Source: an uncultured Lachnospiraceae bacterium
Lineage (GTDB): Bacteria; Bacillota; Clostridia; Lachnospirales; Lachnospiraceae
Length of the DNA stretch: 54,537 nucleotides
Direction: 5' to 3'
Assembly (NCBI GenBank): GCA_947176065.1
Contig: CAMWPB010000028.1
Coordinates: 1-54,537 of the forward strand
Below, piece after piece: positions 44,159 through 54,081 of this stretch. The notes beneath the pieces were generated by a model that had not been told where the DNA came from, did no database searches, and saw only the letters and a program-made list of their open reading frames with translations. The translations under genes were made by a program, and so were the position numbers. Position 1 is the first letter of the stretch. Every line of letters starts with the position of its first letter.

Positions 44159-45655
44159 ATGAGCGCAGCAAAGAACTACAAATTTTGGTTTTGCACAGGA
44201 TCTCAGGACTTATATGGAGACGAGTGCCTGAGAAAAGTGGCGGATCATTCCGCGAAGATTGTGGAAGGATTGAATGCTTCCGGCAATCTGCCTTTTGAGG
44301 TGGTGTTGAAGCCGACGTTACTCGGACAGGCATCTATCCGCAAGGCGTTTAACGATGCAAACAATGACCCGGAGTGCGCGGGTGTGATTACCTGGATGCA
44401 CACCTTTTCCCCGGCGAAGATGTGGATTCTGGGCTTGAAGGAGTTTCGGAAACCGCTCTGCCATCTGCATACGCAGTTCAATGAGGAGCTTCCTTACGAT
44501 ACCATCGATATGGATTTCATGAATGAGAACCAGTCCGCGCACGGCGACAGAGAATATGGGCATATCGTGAGCCGCATGGGCATTGAGCGCAAGATTATTG
44601 TGGGGCACTGGGCGTCCGAGGGCGTACAGAAGCAGCTTGGAAGCTGGATGCGCACGGCAATTGGCGTGATCGAGTCCTCCCATGTGCGCGTGTGCCGTTT
44701 CGGTGACAATATGAACAACGTGGCAGTAACCGAGGGCGATAAGGTAGAAGCACAGATCAAGTTCGGCTGGGAGATTGACCATTACTGTGTAAACGACGTG
44801 GTGGAATATGTGGACGCAGTGCCGCAGGGCGACGTGAATGCGCTGGTGGAGGAATATTACAGCAAATATAAGATTATCGACGAGGGCAGGGATCTCGAAG
44901 AGTTCAAAAAGCATGTGGCTGTGCAGGCGCAGCAGGAGATCGGTATCGAGAAATTCCTGGTAGAGAATGACTATCATGCGGTTGTGACACATTTCGGTAT
45001 GCTGGGCGGTCTGAAACAGCTTCCGGGTCTGGCAATCCAGAGACTGATGGAGAAGGGCTACGGCTTCGGCGCGGAGGGCGACTGGAAGGTGGCGGCAATG
45101 GTCCGCATTATGAAGCTGATGACGGCGGGTATCAAGGATGCAAAGGGTACTTCCATGATGGAGGATTACACCTACAATCTCGTGCCCGGCAAGGAAGGTA
45201 TCCTGCAGGCGCATATGCTTGAGGTCTGCCCTTCCGTTGCGGACGGCGAGATCGGCATCAAGGTCTGCCCGCTTTCCATGGGCAACAGAGAAGACCCTGC
45301 GCGTCTGGTATTTACATCAAAGACCGGCCCGGCGGTGGCGTGCTCCTTAGTGGATCTGGGCACACGTTTCCGCCTGCTCATCAATGCGGTGGACTGCAAG
45401 AAGGTGGAAAAACCCATGCCGAAGCTGCCGGTTGGCACGGCGTTCTGGACGCCTCAGCCTAATATGGAGGTTGGCGCTACGGCCTGGATTCTGGCAGGCG
45501 GTGCACATCACACGGCATTCTCCTATGATCTGACCGTGGAGCAGATGGCTGACTGGGCTGATGCAATGGGTATTGAGAGCGTGATCATCGATAAGGATAC
45601 CAACATCCGCGATTTCAAGAATATGCTGAGATGGAACGAGGCGGCGTTTCGCTAA
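44159..45655 (+). CDS. araA: L-arabinose isomerase
   Basis: It converts L-arabinose to L-ribulose in the cytoplasm with a divalent metal. The 498-residue product has the family pattern: FWFCTGSQDLYGDECL at the N-terminus, TWMHTFSPAKMWI, the HTQFNEELPYDTIDMDFMN segment, GFGAEGDWKVAAMVRIMK and EDYTYNLVPGKEGILQAHML with conserved Glu residues. The C-terminal segment AHHTAFSYDLTVEQMADWAD is also typical. The start at 44159 is fixed by the GAGAGGG site; the open frame to 44048 crosses the operator. It is the first gene of the catabolic operon, followed by araB after 25 nt. Confidence 0.95.
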   Translation: MSAAKNYKFWFCTGSQDLYGDECLRKVADHSAKIVEGLNASGNLPFEVVLKPTLLGQASIRKAFNDANNDPECAGVITWMHTFSPAKMWILGLKEFRKPLCHLHTQFNEELPYDTIDMDFMNENQSAHGDREYGHIVSRMGIERKIIVGHWASEGVQKQLGSWMRTAIGVIESSHVRVCRFGDNMNNVAVTEGDKVEAQIKFGWEIDHYCVNDVVEYVDAVPQGDVNALVEEYYSKYKIIDEGRDLEEFKKHVAVQAQQEIGIEKFLVENDYHAVVTHFGMLGGLKQLPGLAIQRLMEKGYGFGAEGDWKVAAMVRIMKLMTAGIKDAKGTSMMEDYTYNLVPGKEGILQAHMLEVCPSVADGEIGIKVCPLSMGNREDPARLVFTSKTGPAVACSLVDLGTRFRLLINAVDCKKVEKPMPKLPVGTAFWTPQPNMEVGATAWILAGGAHHTAFSYDLTVEQMADWADAMGIESVIIDKDTNIRDFKNMLRWNEAAFR

Positions 45656-45680
45656 ATAAAAAGGAGGTATAGGGATAAGT

Positions 45681-47270
45681 ATGGGAGCAAAAGAATGTAT
45701 TGCAAGCGGTAAGGCGGTGCTGGGCATTGAGTTCGGTTCCACCAGAATCAAGGCGGTTCTTGTGGATGAGAACAACAAGCCCATCGCATCGGGGGCGCAC
45801 GACTGGGAGAACAGACTGGAGAACGGTATCTGGACGTACAGTCTGGATGACATCTGGACGGGACTGCAGGACTGCTACAAGAAGCTGACAGAGGATGTGC
45901 AGGCACAGTACGGGGAGAAGCTTGAGAAGCTGGGCGCTATCGGGTTTTCAGCAATGATGCACGGCTACATGGCGTTCAACGAAAAGGATGAGCTGATGGT
46001 TCCTTTCCGCACCTGGAGAAATACGATCACGGAGGAGGCTTCCACGAAGCTGACGGAGCTTTTCAATTACCATATTCCGCAGAGATGGACGATTGCGCAC
46101 CTCTATCAGGCGGTTTTAAACGGCGAGGCGCATGTGCCGGATCTGAAATTTGTCATCACGCTGGCGGGCTACATCCAGTGGAAGCTGACAGGTGAGAAAA
46201 TAGTCGGCGTGGGCGAGGCTTCCGGTATGTTCCCCATCGACATTGCGACGGGACAGTTTAATGAAAGAATGATTGCGCAGTTTGACGAGGCGGTTGCCGA
46301 CAAGGGTTTTGCGTGGAAATTAAAGGATGTGCTTCCGGCAGTATACACGGCGGGGCAGCAGGCGGGCGCGCTGACAGAGGAAGGTGCGAAGCTGTTAGAC
46401 CCCACGGGCACATTGCAGGCAGGCATACCGTTCTGTCCTCCCGAGGGCGACGCGGGCACAGGCATGGCGGCGACCAACAGCGTGGCGCAGCGTACAGGCA
46501 ACGTATCCGCGGGAACGAGCGTATTCGGTATGATTGTTATGGAGAAGGAGCTCTCCAAAGTGTACGACGCGATCGATCTGGTAACGACCCCGGACGGCAG
46601 CCTTGTGGCGATGGTGCACTGCAACAACTGTACTTCCGACCTGAACGCATGGGTAAACCTGTTTAAGGAATACTCGGAAGTGATGGGCATGAAGGTGGAT
46701 ATGAACGAGCTGTACGGCAATCTCTACCGCAAGGCGTTAGAGGGAGACGATGACTGCGGCGGCCTGCTGGCTTACAATTATTTCTCCGGCGAGCATGTGA
46801 CGGGCTTTAACGAGGGGCGTCCCCTGTTTGTGAGAAAGCCTGACGCGAAATTCAATCTGGCTAACTTTATGAGAGTGCATCTGTTTACTTCTCTTGGCGC
46901 GCTGAAGACCGGCTTCGACATTCTCTTCCAGGAGGAGAAGGTGGAAGTGGATGAGATTCTGGGACATGGCGGCCTGTTTAAGACCAAGGGCGTAGGGCAG
47001 AGCATCCTTGCGGCGGCAATGAACGCGCCTGTGAGCGTTATGGAGACGGCGGGTGAAGGCGGCGCGTGGGGCATTGCGCTTCTTGCTTCCTACATGATCA
47101 ATAAGGGCGCGGATGAAAGTCTTGCAGCTTTCCTTGACAGCAAGGTATTTGCGGGTCAGAAGGGCGAGAAACTGGAGCCGAAGGCATCCGACGTGGAAGG
47201 GTTTAACAAGTTTATGCAAGTTTACAGTAAAGGACTGGCTATTGAGAAGGCAGCGGTAGAGTCTATGTAA
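45681..47270 (+). CDS. araB: L-ribulokinase (FGGY family)
   Basis: The FGGY kinase fold is shown by [19 protein letters not shown] (phosphate 1), [32 protein letters not shown] and the C-terminal [20 protein letters not shown]. It should phosphorylate L-ribulose to L-ribulose-5-phosphate. It differs from classical AraB of Bacillus in details and may belong to the AraK-type ribulokinases of Clostridia. Its place between araA and araD makes ribulokinase far more likely than xylulokinase. GGAGG lies 13 bases upstream. A 150-nt gap with a long palindrome separates it from araD. Confidence 0.88.
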   Translation: MGAKECIASGKAVLGIEFGSTRIKAVLVDENNKPIASGAHDWENRLENGIWTYSLDDIWTGLQDCYKKLTEDVQAQYGEKLEKLGAIGFSAMMHGYMAFNEKDELMVPFRTWRNTITEEASTKLTELFNYHIPQRWTIAHLYQAVLNGEAHVPDLKFVITLAGYIQWKLTGEKIVGVGEASGMFPIDIATGQFNERMIAQFDEAVADKGFAWKLKDVLPAVYTAGQQAGALTEEGAKLLDPTGTLQAGIPFCPPEGDAGTGMAATNSVAQRTGNVSAGTSVFGMIVMEKELSKVYDAIDLVTTPDGSLVAMVHCNNCTSDLNAWVNLFKEYSEVMGMKVDMNELYGNLYRKALEGDDDCGGLLAYNYFSGEHVTGFNEGRPLFVRKPDAKFNLANFMRVHLFTSLGALKTGFDILFQEEKVEVDEILGHGGLFKTKGVGQSILAAAMNAPVSVMETAGEGGAWGIALLASYMINKGADESLAAFLDSKVFAGQKGEKLEPKASDVEGFNKFMQVYSKGLAIEKAAVESM

Positions 47271-47285
47271 TATCAAATGAGAACA

Positions 47286-47392
47286 GATTTTGAGAGCATC
47301 CCTTAGTTCCTCCGCAAACTCGCGCCCAGTTCGCTCTGCGAGCTCGACGCTCAGACAGTGCTCCGGAACGTAAGGGTATGCAGCTCAAAATC
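47286..47392. repeat. Long imperfect palindrome between araB and araD
   Basis: The left arm reads GATTTTGAG, GCAT, CCCTTA, GTTCC and the right arm the complement GGAAC, TAAGGG, ATGC, CTCAAAATC, with single-base interruptions. The middle holds GCGAGCTCGACGCTC-type sequence that can also fold. It resembles an abundant intergenic palindrome rather than a terminator, since araD must be transcribed through it. Confidence 0.55.
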
Positions 47393-47431
47393 CTTGTAGA
47401 ATTAATATAAAAAAATAGGAGGCTGAAAACT

Positions 47432-48127
47432 GTGTTAGAGGAGTTAAAAAAACGAGTTTATGAGGCGAATATGCTTCTTCCGAAATACGGACTTGTCACG
47501 TTCACATGGGGCAATGTGAGTGAGATTGACAGGGAGAGCGGCATTTTTGCCATCAAACCCAGCGGTGTTGATTATGACAAGCTGACCCCGGATGATATGG
47601 TGCTGGTAGATCTGGAGGGCAAAAAAGTGGAGGGAAAATATAATCCTTCCTCCGACACGGCGACCCATGTGGAGCTGTATAAGGCTTACAATGAGATCGG
47701 CGGTGTTGTACATACCCATTCTTCCTACGCGACAAGCTGGGCGCAGGCGGGCAGGAGCATTCCCTGCTACGGTACGACCCATGCGGATTACTTTTACGGG
47801 GACATTCCCTGTCTGCGGTGTCTGAATGAGGACGAGATCGCGGACGCTTATGAGAAAAACACGGGACTTTTGATTGTCAACGAGTTTAAGAGAATGGAGA
47901 AAGACCCGGTGGCAGTACCGGCAGTGCTTTGCAAAAATCACGGCCCGTTTGCATGGGGCAAGGACGCGCATGAGGCGGTACATAATGCGGTTGTGCTGGA
48001 AGAGGTGGCGAAGATGGCCTACCGTGCGGAGACGATCAATGCGAGAATCCAGCCTGCACCGCAGGAGCTTCAGGATAAGCATTACTTCCGCAAACATGGG
48101 GCGAATGCTTACTACGGACAAAACTAA
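47432..48127 (+). CDS. araD: L-ribulose-5-phosphate 4-epimerase
   Basis: This class II aldolase-family enzyme converts L-ribulose-5-phosphate to D-xylulose-5-phosphate using zinc. Visible signatures are [46 protein letters not shown], the zinc pair in [14 protein letters not shown] and the later His of [11 protein letters not shown]. The 231-residue length is typical. The start is GTG at 47432, with AGGAGG nine bases upstream. It follows araB after a palindromic gap and precedes the transketolase genes by 133 nt. Confidence 0.93.
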   Translation: MLEELKKRVYEANMLLPKYGLVTFTWGNVSEIDRESGIFAIKPSGVDYDKLTPDDMVLVDLEGKKVEGKYNPSSDTATHVELYKAYNEIGGVVHTHSSYATSWAQAGRSIPCYGTTHADYFYGDIPCLRCLNEDEIADAYEKNTGLLIVNEFKRMEKDPVAVPAVLCKNHGPFAWGKDAHEAVHNAVVLEEVAKMAYRAETINARIQPAPQELQDKHYFRKHGANAYYGQN

Positions 48128-48173
48128 GCCGTGCGCAGACAGAGGAGTGGATACTGCGAATATTACAGAAATG

Positions 48174-48218
48174 TGCTCGAGCACGGTGACAAAGCAAATG
48201 CTTTGTGTTACACTGTGA
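48174..48218. repeat. Hairpin-forming sequence between araD and transketolase
   Basis: The 12-bp palindrome GTGCTCGAGCAC (48174-48185) overlaps a hairpin in which AAAGC pairs with GCTTT and CAC with GTG (48183-48218). It could tune expression between the two parts of the operon. Confidence 0.4.
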
Positions 48219-48260
48219 TTAAAAGGAATCAAGTAAACGAATAATGGATGGAGGATAGCT

Positions 48261-49100
48261 ATGAACAAATTAGAGTTACAAAAAACAGCTAATGAAGTCC
48301 GCAAGGGTATCGTGACAGCGGTACATGGTGCGAAGGCTGGACATCCGGGCGGATCTTTGTCGGCGGCAGACATTTTTACTTATCTGTATTTTGAGGAGAT
48401 GAATATTGACCCGAAGGAGCCTAAGAAAGCGGACAGAGACCGTTTCGTGCTTTCTAAGGGACATACGGCTCCCGGCCTTTACTCCGTTCTGGCGAACAGA
48501 GGGTATTTCCCGGTGGAGGATCTGCCCACTCTGCGTCATCTCGGCTCCTATCTGCAGGGACATCCCTGTATGCAGGAGACACCCGGTGTAGACATGTCCT
48601 CGGGCTCTCTGGGACAGGGCATTTCCGCGGCGGTAGGTATGGCGCTGGCGGCGAAGATGGACGGCAAGGATTACAGAACCTACACACTTCTCGGCGACGG
48701 TGAGATTCAGGAAGGTCAGGTTTGGGAAGCGTCCATGTTTGCGGGACACAGAAAGCTCGACAATCTGGTAGTGATCGTGGACAATAACGGGCTGCAGATC
48801 GACGGTAAGATCGACGACGTGTGCTCTCCTTATCCGATTGACAAGAAATTTGAGGCGTTTAATTTCCATGTAATCAATATCGACGGCAATGACTTTGATC
48901 AGATCGACGCTGCCTTCAAGGAGGCAAAGGCGACCAAGGGACAGCCCACCGCTATCATCTGTAAGACCGTGAAGGGCAAAGGTGTTTCCTTCATGGAGAA
49001 CAACGCAGGGTGGCACGGCAAGGCGCCCAATGATGAAGAGTACGCGACGGCGATGGCGGATCTTGAGAAGATCGGTAAAGAGTTAGGAGGTGCAAACTAA
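48261..49100 (+). CDS. tktA: Transketolase, N-terminal subunit
   Basis: This is the thiamine-diphosphate-binding half of a split transketolase. It has AGHPGGSLSAADIF, LSKGHTAPGLYSVL, SSGSLGQGISAAVGMA and the ThDP motif GDGEIQEGQVWEA, ending near VVIVDNNGLQ. The 279-residue length is normal for split forms. It moves two-carbon units between xylulose-5-phosphate and aldose phosphates, linking arabinose to glycolysis. GGAGG lies six bases upstream. Its stop codon overlaps the start of the partner gene by one base. Confidence 0.92.
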   Translation: MNKLELQKTANEVRKGIVTAVHGAKAGHPGGSLSAADIFTYLYFEEMNIDPKEPKKADRDRFVLSKGHTAPGLYSVLANRGYFPVEDLPTLRHLGSYLQGHPCMQETPGVDMSSGSLGQGISAAVGMALAAKMDGKDYRTYTLLGDGEIQEGQVWEASMFAGHRKLDNLVVIVDNNGLQIDGKIDDVCSPYPIDKKFEAFNFHVINIDGNDFDQIDAAFKEAKATKGQPTAIICKTVKGKGVSFMENNAGWHGKAPNDEEYATAMADLEKIGKELGGAN

Positions 49101-50041
49101 TGGCAGATGTGAAAAAAGTTGCAACAAGAGAAAGCTATGGTAATGCACTTGCTGAATGTGGTGCAGAATTTCCCAATCTGGTAGTGCTGGATGCGGATCT
49201 GGCGGGCGCGACCAAAACGGGCGTGTTTCAGAAAGCGTTCCCGGACCGCCATATCGACTGTGGTATTGCAGAATGTAATATGACAGGTATTGCGGCGGGT
49301 CTTGCTACCTGCGGCAAGATACCTTTTATCAGCTCCTTCGCGATGTTTGCGGCGGGACGTAACTTTGAACAGGTTCGGAACTCCATCGGTTATCCGCATC
49401 TGAATGTAAAGATCGGTGCGACCCATGCGGGCATTACCGTAGGTGAGGACGGCGCAACCCATCAGTGTAACGAGGATGTGGCCCTGATGCGGACCATTCC
49501 CGGCATGACCGTTATCGTACCTTCTGACGATGTGGAGGCAAAGGCGGCTGTGAGAGCGGCGATTGAGACAGAGGGCCCGGTTTATCTGCGCTTTGGCCGT
49601 GCGGCTGTGCCTGTAATCAACGACAAGCCGGATTACAAATTTGAGATCGGCAAGGGCGTTCTTCTGAGAGAGGGAACGGACGTGACAATCGTTGCCAGCG
49701 GCATTACGGTTTCTTCCGCTCTGGATGCGGCAGAAATGCTTGCGGCGGACGGCATCAGCGCAGAGGTGATCAACATTCATACCATTAAGCCGCTGGATGA
49801 AGAGATGATCCTTGCTTCCGCGAAGAAAACCGGAAAAGTGGTTACGGCGGAGGAACATACGGTGATTGGCGGTCTTGGCAGCGCTGTCTGCGACTGCCTG
49901 TCCGAGAAGCATCCTACGCCCGTTCTGCGGATTGGTATGCAGGATACCTTCGGTGAGTCCGGCTCTGCGAATGCACTGGTAGAGAAGTATGGTCTGGATG
50001 GAAAGGGCATCTACGAAAAGGTTAAAACTTTTGTAAAATAG
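49100..50041 (+). CDS. tktB: Transketolase, C-terminal subunit
   Basis: This is the pyrimidine-binding and C-terminal half of the split transketolase. Marks are LVVLDADLAGATKTG, GIAECNMTGIAAGLATCG, SFAMFAAGRNFEQVRNSI, GEDGATHQCNEDVALMR and the C-terminal VVTAEEHTVIGGLGSAV. It works only with the N-terminal subunit encoded just upstream; the ATG shares one base with that stop codon, which keeps the two subunits in balance. It is followed by rpe after 13 nt. Confidence 0.92.
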   Translation: MADVKKVATRESYGNALAECGAEFPNLVVLDADLAGATKTGVFQKAFPDRHIDCGIAECNMTGIAAGLATCGKIPFISSFAMFAAGRNFEQVRNSIGYPHLNVKIGATHAGITVGEDGATHQCNEDVALMRTIPGMTVIVPSDDVEAKAAVRAAIETEGPVYLRFGRAAVPVINDKPDYKFEIGKGVLLREGTDVTIVASGITVSSALDAAEMLAADGISAEVINIHTIKPLDEEMILASAKKTGKVVTAEEHTVIGGLGSAVCDCLSEKHPTPVLRIGMQDTFGESGSANALVEKYGLDGKGIYEKVKTFVK

Positions 50042-50054
50042 AGAGGCACCTAAA

Positions 50055-50708
50055 ATGGCTAAAAAAATTTTGTCTCCCTCCATTCTGGCGGCGGATTTCG
50101 CCAGACTGGGGGAGCAGATCAGAGAGGCGGACGAGGCCGGAGCGGAATATTTACATATTGATGTGATGGATGGCGTGTTTGTACCGTCCATTTCCTTCGG
50201 AATGCCGTTGATCCGTTCAATCCGCAAGGTGACGGACAGAGTGTTTGACGTGCATTTGATGATCGTCGATCCTGATCGGTATTTGAAGGACTTCAAGGCG
50301 TGCGGGGCGGACAGTATCACCTTCCATCTGGAGGCGACGGATGATGCCGAGGAGACAATAGATCTGATACGAAATCTGGGCTGTCGTGTGGGTATGTCGA
50401 TTAAGCCGAAAACGCCTGTCGAATCGGTCAGAAAATATCTGCCGAAGCTGGATATGCTGCTGGTTATGACGGTGGAGCCCGGGTTTGGCGGACAAAAATA
50501 CATTCCGGAATCAACGGAGCGCATACGCCGGGTGCGGGAGATGGCTGACGAGATGGGGCTGGATCTTGACATTCAGGTGGATGGCGGCATCACGGTGGAG
50601 AACGCGAAAATTGTGATGGACGTCGGAGCCAATGTGATCGTGGCAGGCTCTGCGGTCTTCGGAGGCAACATTACGGAAAATGTAAAAAAGTATCTGGCAC
50701 AGTTTTGA
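50055..50708 (+). CDS. rpe: Ribulose-phosphate 3-epimerase
   Basis: It interconverts D-ribulose-5-phosphate and D-xylulose-5-phosphate. The TIM-barrel signatures are LSPSILAADFARLG, YLHIDVMDGVFVPSISFG, FDVHLMIVDPDRY, MTVEPGFGGQKYIP and IQVDGGITVENA. These supply the metal-binding His and Asp residues. Length is 217 residues. The start is 13 nt after the transketolase subunit, with GAGAGG upstream. It ends the arabinose and pentose phosphate operon, and a strong terminator follows. Confidence 0.95.
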   Translation: MAKKILSPSILAADFARLGEQIREADEAGAEYLHIDVMDGVFVPSISFGMPLIRSIRKVTDRVFDVHLMIVDPDRYLKDFKACGADSITFHLEATDDAEETIDLIRNLGCRVGMSIKPKTPVESVRKYLPKLDMLLVMTVEPGFGGQKYIPESTERIRRVREMADEMGLDLDIQVDGGITVENAKIVMDVGANVIVAGSAVFGGNITENVKKYLAQF

Positions 50709-50718
50709 TTTAAAATGT

Positions 50719-50753
50719 ACGGCGCAGTCATTTAGACTGCGCCGTTTGCTTTT
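50719..50753. terminator. Intrinsic terminator of the arabinose operon
   Basis: ACGGCGCAGT (50719-50728) and ACTGCGCCGT (50736-50745) are perfect arms followed by TTGCTTTT. The hairpin overlaps the last codons of the convergent ATPase gene. Confidence 0.85.
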
Positions 50754-52189
50754 GCCTCCGCCTTCCCGAGAAGATACAGAAAGGCAATGGCGGGTACGCG
50801 AAGGATTGGGGTGGCCGTTTCGTGTCTGGCAATGCCGAAATCGTCCAGCTCCTTTGTAATCAGAAAAGCATGCGTGACTTTTGCGGTTTTATCCCTGCAT
50901 AATTCCACAATCGCATCCGAGGCGGGAATATGGGAATTGCTGCGGTATTTTACCTCACATAGGATTTTTTGGCGGGGAAGCTCCACTACAACGTCGACTT
51001 CCTTCTGATTGTCTCTTGCGTTCCTGAAATAACCGAGCTGCGCCGGTGTGCCCTGATAGAAGGAAACCATGTGCTTGTAGACGGCCGTTTCCACCATGGC
51101 GCCCAGCTCTGTTTCGTCCGACAGTACGTCGTCGATCATCAGCACTGCATTGCGGATAGCGGCGTCGGCAATAAAAATTTTCGGTTTTCCCTTTAAAGCG
51201 CCTTTGCTTCCCACGTTCATAGGCTTGGCCAAATAAATAAGGTTTGACATTTTCAAAGCCTCGATATAGCTGTCTATAGTGGAGACGGAGATGTTTTCAA
51301 GCTCCTTTGCGGCCGTGGTGGTACTGAAGATTTCTGTGGAATTCATACACAGATATAAAAACAGTTTTTCCATGAGCAGAGGATTGCGGATATTAAACAA
51401 GGATAACACGTCGCGCTTAATCACCTTGTCCACGACATCTTCGCGGAGTATCCGCTGTGCATACAGATCATCGCCGGACAATACAAGCTCCGGGAAGCCG
51501 CCGATGGTCAGGTACCGGTTAAAATGATTCCGCAGGGGCGAAAAGCGGTTCACCAGTTCGCCAAGCTGTGAATGGTTCATATCGATAAGGCTGCAGGGCT
51601 GTATGGCGTCAGACGGCAGGGGGTCTTCCAGCCCGAGCACCCTGCAGTATTCATAAAAAGACATGGTGGGAATTTTCAAAACATTCCATCGCCCTGTGCC
51701 GCTGTCGGCGGCGCCTTTTTCTAAAATAGGACTTGCTGATCCGGTGGCCGCCATGCGAATGTCCTTCCTGCTGTCATAAATAACCTTCATCCACAATTCC
51801 CAATCATCCGTATACTGTATTTCATCGAAGAAAAGATATTTAACCCCTTCAATCGGATACATGGATTCGTAGACCGACAGAACGGTTTCCACATTTACAA
51901 GCTTGAGGATCGGGTTGTCAAAGGAAACATACAGAATATTCCGCGGATTGTTTCCCTCGTCCAGCAGCTTATCAATGATCTGGTACAAAATCGTGGTTTT
52001 GCCGACCCGCCTGACCCCGGAAAGTACCACAAACCGGCGGATGCTTGCGTGCATCAGCATTTGAAGCGCTTCGTAGTATGCCAGCCGTTTTTGAGGTCTG
52101 GCGTTGTCTTTGACGGCGGCGGGCGTTCTCCACCACGGATTATACTGCCATAAAACTTTTATGATTTTTTCCTCGCTTACAATAGCCAT
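50732..52189 (-). CDS. AAA ATPase with DUF4143 domain
   Basis: An AAA_14 ATPase domain has Walker A LSGVRRVGKTTILY near residue 55-68 and Walker B YLFFDEIQYTDDWE. It is followed by a C-terminal DUF4143 domain with an EVDVVVELPRQKILCEVKYR segment, which resembles a PD-(D/E)xK nuclease core. These proteins are common in anaerobes, often in several copies, and their role is not known. The 485-residue length is typical. The last codons lie in the arabinose operon terminator. There is no obvious partner gene. Confidence 0.85.
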   Translation of the reverse strand: MAIVSEEKIIKVLWQYNPWWRTPAAVKDNARPQKRLAYYEALQMLMHASIRRFVVLSGVRRVGKTTILYQIIDKLLDEGNNPRNILYVSFDNPILKLVNVETVLSVYESMYPIEGVKYLFFDEIQYTDDWELWMKVIYDSRKDIRMAATGSASPILEKGAADSGTGRWNVLKIPTMSFYEYCRVLGLEDPLPSDAIQPCSLIDMNHSQLGELVNRFSPLRNHFNRYLTIGGFPELVLSGDDLYAQRILREDVVDKVIKRDVLSLFNIRNPLLMEKLFLYLCMNSTEIFSTTTAAKELENISVSTIDSYIEALKMSNLIYLAKPMNVGSKGALKGKPKIFIADAAIRNAVLMIDDVLSDETELGAMVETAVYKHMVSFYQGTPAQLGYFRNARDNQKEVDVVVELPRQKILCEVKYRSNSHIPASDAIVELCRDKTAKVTHAFLITKELDDFGIARHETATPILRVPAIAFLYLLGKAEAKANGAV

Positions 52190-52382
52190 ATGATACCTCC
52201 GCTTATTATATTAGGTAGTATTTCGGTGTGTTGCAAAAATATACCAAAGAAATACTATGACTGTTATATAAGTATATTATAGTATTAGTCGGAGTATTTA
52301 GCAAGTATATTATGGTAATAGATAGAGTGTTCGCATGGCATAAAATAGTTATTTAATGTAAACTTAGGTATTGTAATATAAA
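52190..52382. other. AT-rich control region of the DUF4143 ATPase gene
   Basis: No gene is seen. The region holds several AATACT/AGTATT repeats, including AATACTA paired with TAGTATT around 52250-52285, which could be an operator. It presumably includes the promoter of the ATPase gene. Confidence 0.35.
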
Positions 52383-52430
52383 AATACACGGACTGTTTCT
52401 TGGTTATAACATGGAAACGGTCCGTGTATT
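52383..52430. terminator. Strong terminator of the MATE gene
   Basis: AATACACGGAC (52383-52393) and its complement (52420-52430) form an 11-bp stem, extended inward by GTTTC/GAAAC. Read on the minus strand it is followed by TTTTATATT, as expected for the MATE transcript. Confidence 0.8.
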
Positions 52431-52464
52431 CATTGGACATAATATGTATCTGTGTGTGGAATGA

Positions 52465-53862
52465 CTAGGAAACAATATTCTGCAGCCAGACTCCTTTCTT
52501 AACAAGCACAAATCCGATTACGCATTTAATCCAATCGCCCATCTGCACAAAGGCATAGACGGCTGCTACGGGCAGATCCGTGTAGCGGCTCAGTATAAAA
52601 GCGATCACTACGCTGACACACCAGATGAATACGCTGTCAAAAAGAAAGGTTATGATTGTTTTGCCGCCGGAGCGCAGTGTAAAGTAAGAGGCATGCAGAA
52701 ACGCGTTCTGCGGCATAAAGACGGCTGTAAGCATAATGAAGTATGTCGCAAGCGTTCTCGCCTCAGCATTCGTGTTGTAGAGCATTGGGAAAAACCGTGC
52801 CAACAGAAGCATGACAATGGCGATGAGAACGCAGCTGAATACGGAAAAGGCAATCATTTTATTGTCCGTATCCCGCGCTTCTTCCATTTTTCCTGCGCCA
52901 AGGAGCTGGCCCACAATGATGGCAACTGATTCGCCAAGCGCAATAAATACGATGTTAAACACGTTGTTGATCGTATTGGAAATATTGAGTGCAGCGATCA
53001 CATTTAAGCCCCGGACGGAATAGCATTGCGTCAGCATCGCTGTCCCGGCGGCCCAAAGCGTTTCGTTTAACAGAAGCGGCATACCTTTCGTTACAATTTT
53101 TAACACAAGCGAAGCGGGGACTTTTAACGTGGTGTACAGCCCCTGGACAAAAGGATGATCCTGTGCGTGCCGGTGCGTGTGGAGAAGCACGATGGCGCAT
53201 TCGACGAAGCGGGAAATAATCGTGGCAATGGCGGCGCCCTGTACACCCAAAGCCGGCGCGCCGAATTTGCCGTATATTAATATGTAATTCAGGATCAGAT
53301 TGACAAAGACTGCAATTACGCCTGCTTTCATGGGCAGGATCGTCTTTCCGCATTCCCGAAGAGTGCTGGAATAGACCTGTACCAGCATAAAAGGAATCAG
53401 GCCGGGAAGCATAATTTGAAGATATTCTCTGCCGTAGCGTAACGTAGCGGCCGCGCTTCCGGCTGTACCATCCCCCTGCAGATAGAGCATAATCAGCGAG
53501 TCGCCGGCAGTCAGCAGAAGAATCACGGTAAATATGGTAATTAAGGAAACCATCCATATTTTAAAGCGGACGGTTTGGCGGACGCCCTCCTGATTTTTCT
53601 GTCCGAAATACTGCGCAGTAAAAATACCTGCGCCGGATACGCCTCCGAACAGGCAGAGATTGTAGACAAAGAGGAGCTGGTTTACAATGGCTACGCCGGA
53701 CATTTGCTCCGTGCCAATCTGCCCGATCATAATGTTGTCCAAAAGGCTTACGAAGTTTGTAATGCCGTTTTGGACCATGATGGGGACCGCGATGGCGAGC
53801 ACCATTTTATAAAAGCTCTTGTCTCCGATGAATTTGTTTCGTGTTTTCTCTAAAAGTCTCAT
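52465..53862 (-). CDS. MATE family efflux transporter
   Basis: The 465-residue membrane protein has twelve predicted helices in two similar halves. MATE signatures include AVPIMVQNGITNFVSLLDNIMIGQIG near the N-terminus, GVSGAGIFTAQYFGQ, and in the second half LNVIAALNISNTINNVFNIVFIALGESVAIIVGQLLGAG. It would export cationic or other small molecules in exchange for sodium or protons. Substrate is unknown. It is divergent from the BlaI-type regulator, which could control it, although that is only positional. Confidence 0.88.
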   Translation of the reverse strand: MRLLEKTRNKFIGDKSFYKMVLAIAVPIMVQNGITNFVSLLDNIMIGQIGTEQMSGVAIVNQLLFVYNLCLFGGVSGAGIFTAQYFGQKNQEGVRQTVRFKIWMVSLITIFTVILLLTAGDSLIMLYLQGDGTAGSAAATLRYGREYLQIMLPGLIPFMLVQVYSSTLRECGKTILPMKAGVIAVFVNLILNYILIYGKFGAPALGVQGAAIATIISRFVECAIVLLHTHRHAQDHPFVQGLYTTLKVPASLVLKIVTKGMPLLLNETLWAAGTAMLTQCYSVRGLNVIAALNISNTINNVFNIVFIALGESVAIIVGQLLGAGKMEEARDTDNKMIAFSVFSCVLIAIVMLLLARFFPMLYNTNAEARTLATYFIMLTAVFMPQNAFLHASYFTLRSGGKTIITFLFDSVFIWCVSVVIAFILSRYTDLPVAAVYAFVQMGDWIKCVIGFVLVKKGVWLQNIVS

Positions 53863-54081
53863 TCCACCATTCTACAGTATCGGCTGTACGTATGCAACTT
53901 GTTTTTGGCCTTATAAGGCTCCTTTTTTTATAATGCAGTTTTGTGGTGTCACCCGTCAGAAATTAATATAATGTTGATTGTGTGGTAAATTCTGTCTTGC
54001 TATTAAATGAATGATGAAATATGATGAAATAAGCGAAAAAGCACAAACTATAAATAGAGAAAGACGGAGGAGAAGTCATAT

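Noticed and set aside
45681..47270. Xylulokinase assignment for the FGGY kinase
   Set aside because: Position between araA and araD and absence of xylA favour ribulokinase; sequence alone does not decide fully.
49097..50572. 491-codon minus-strand frame over the transketolase and rpe genes
   Set aside because: Antisense to two confidently identified enzymes; no recognisable domain.
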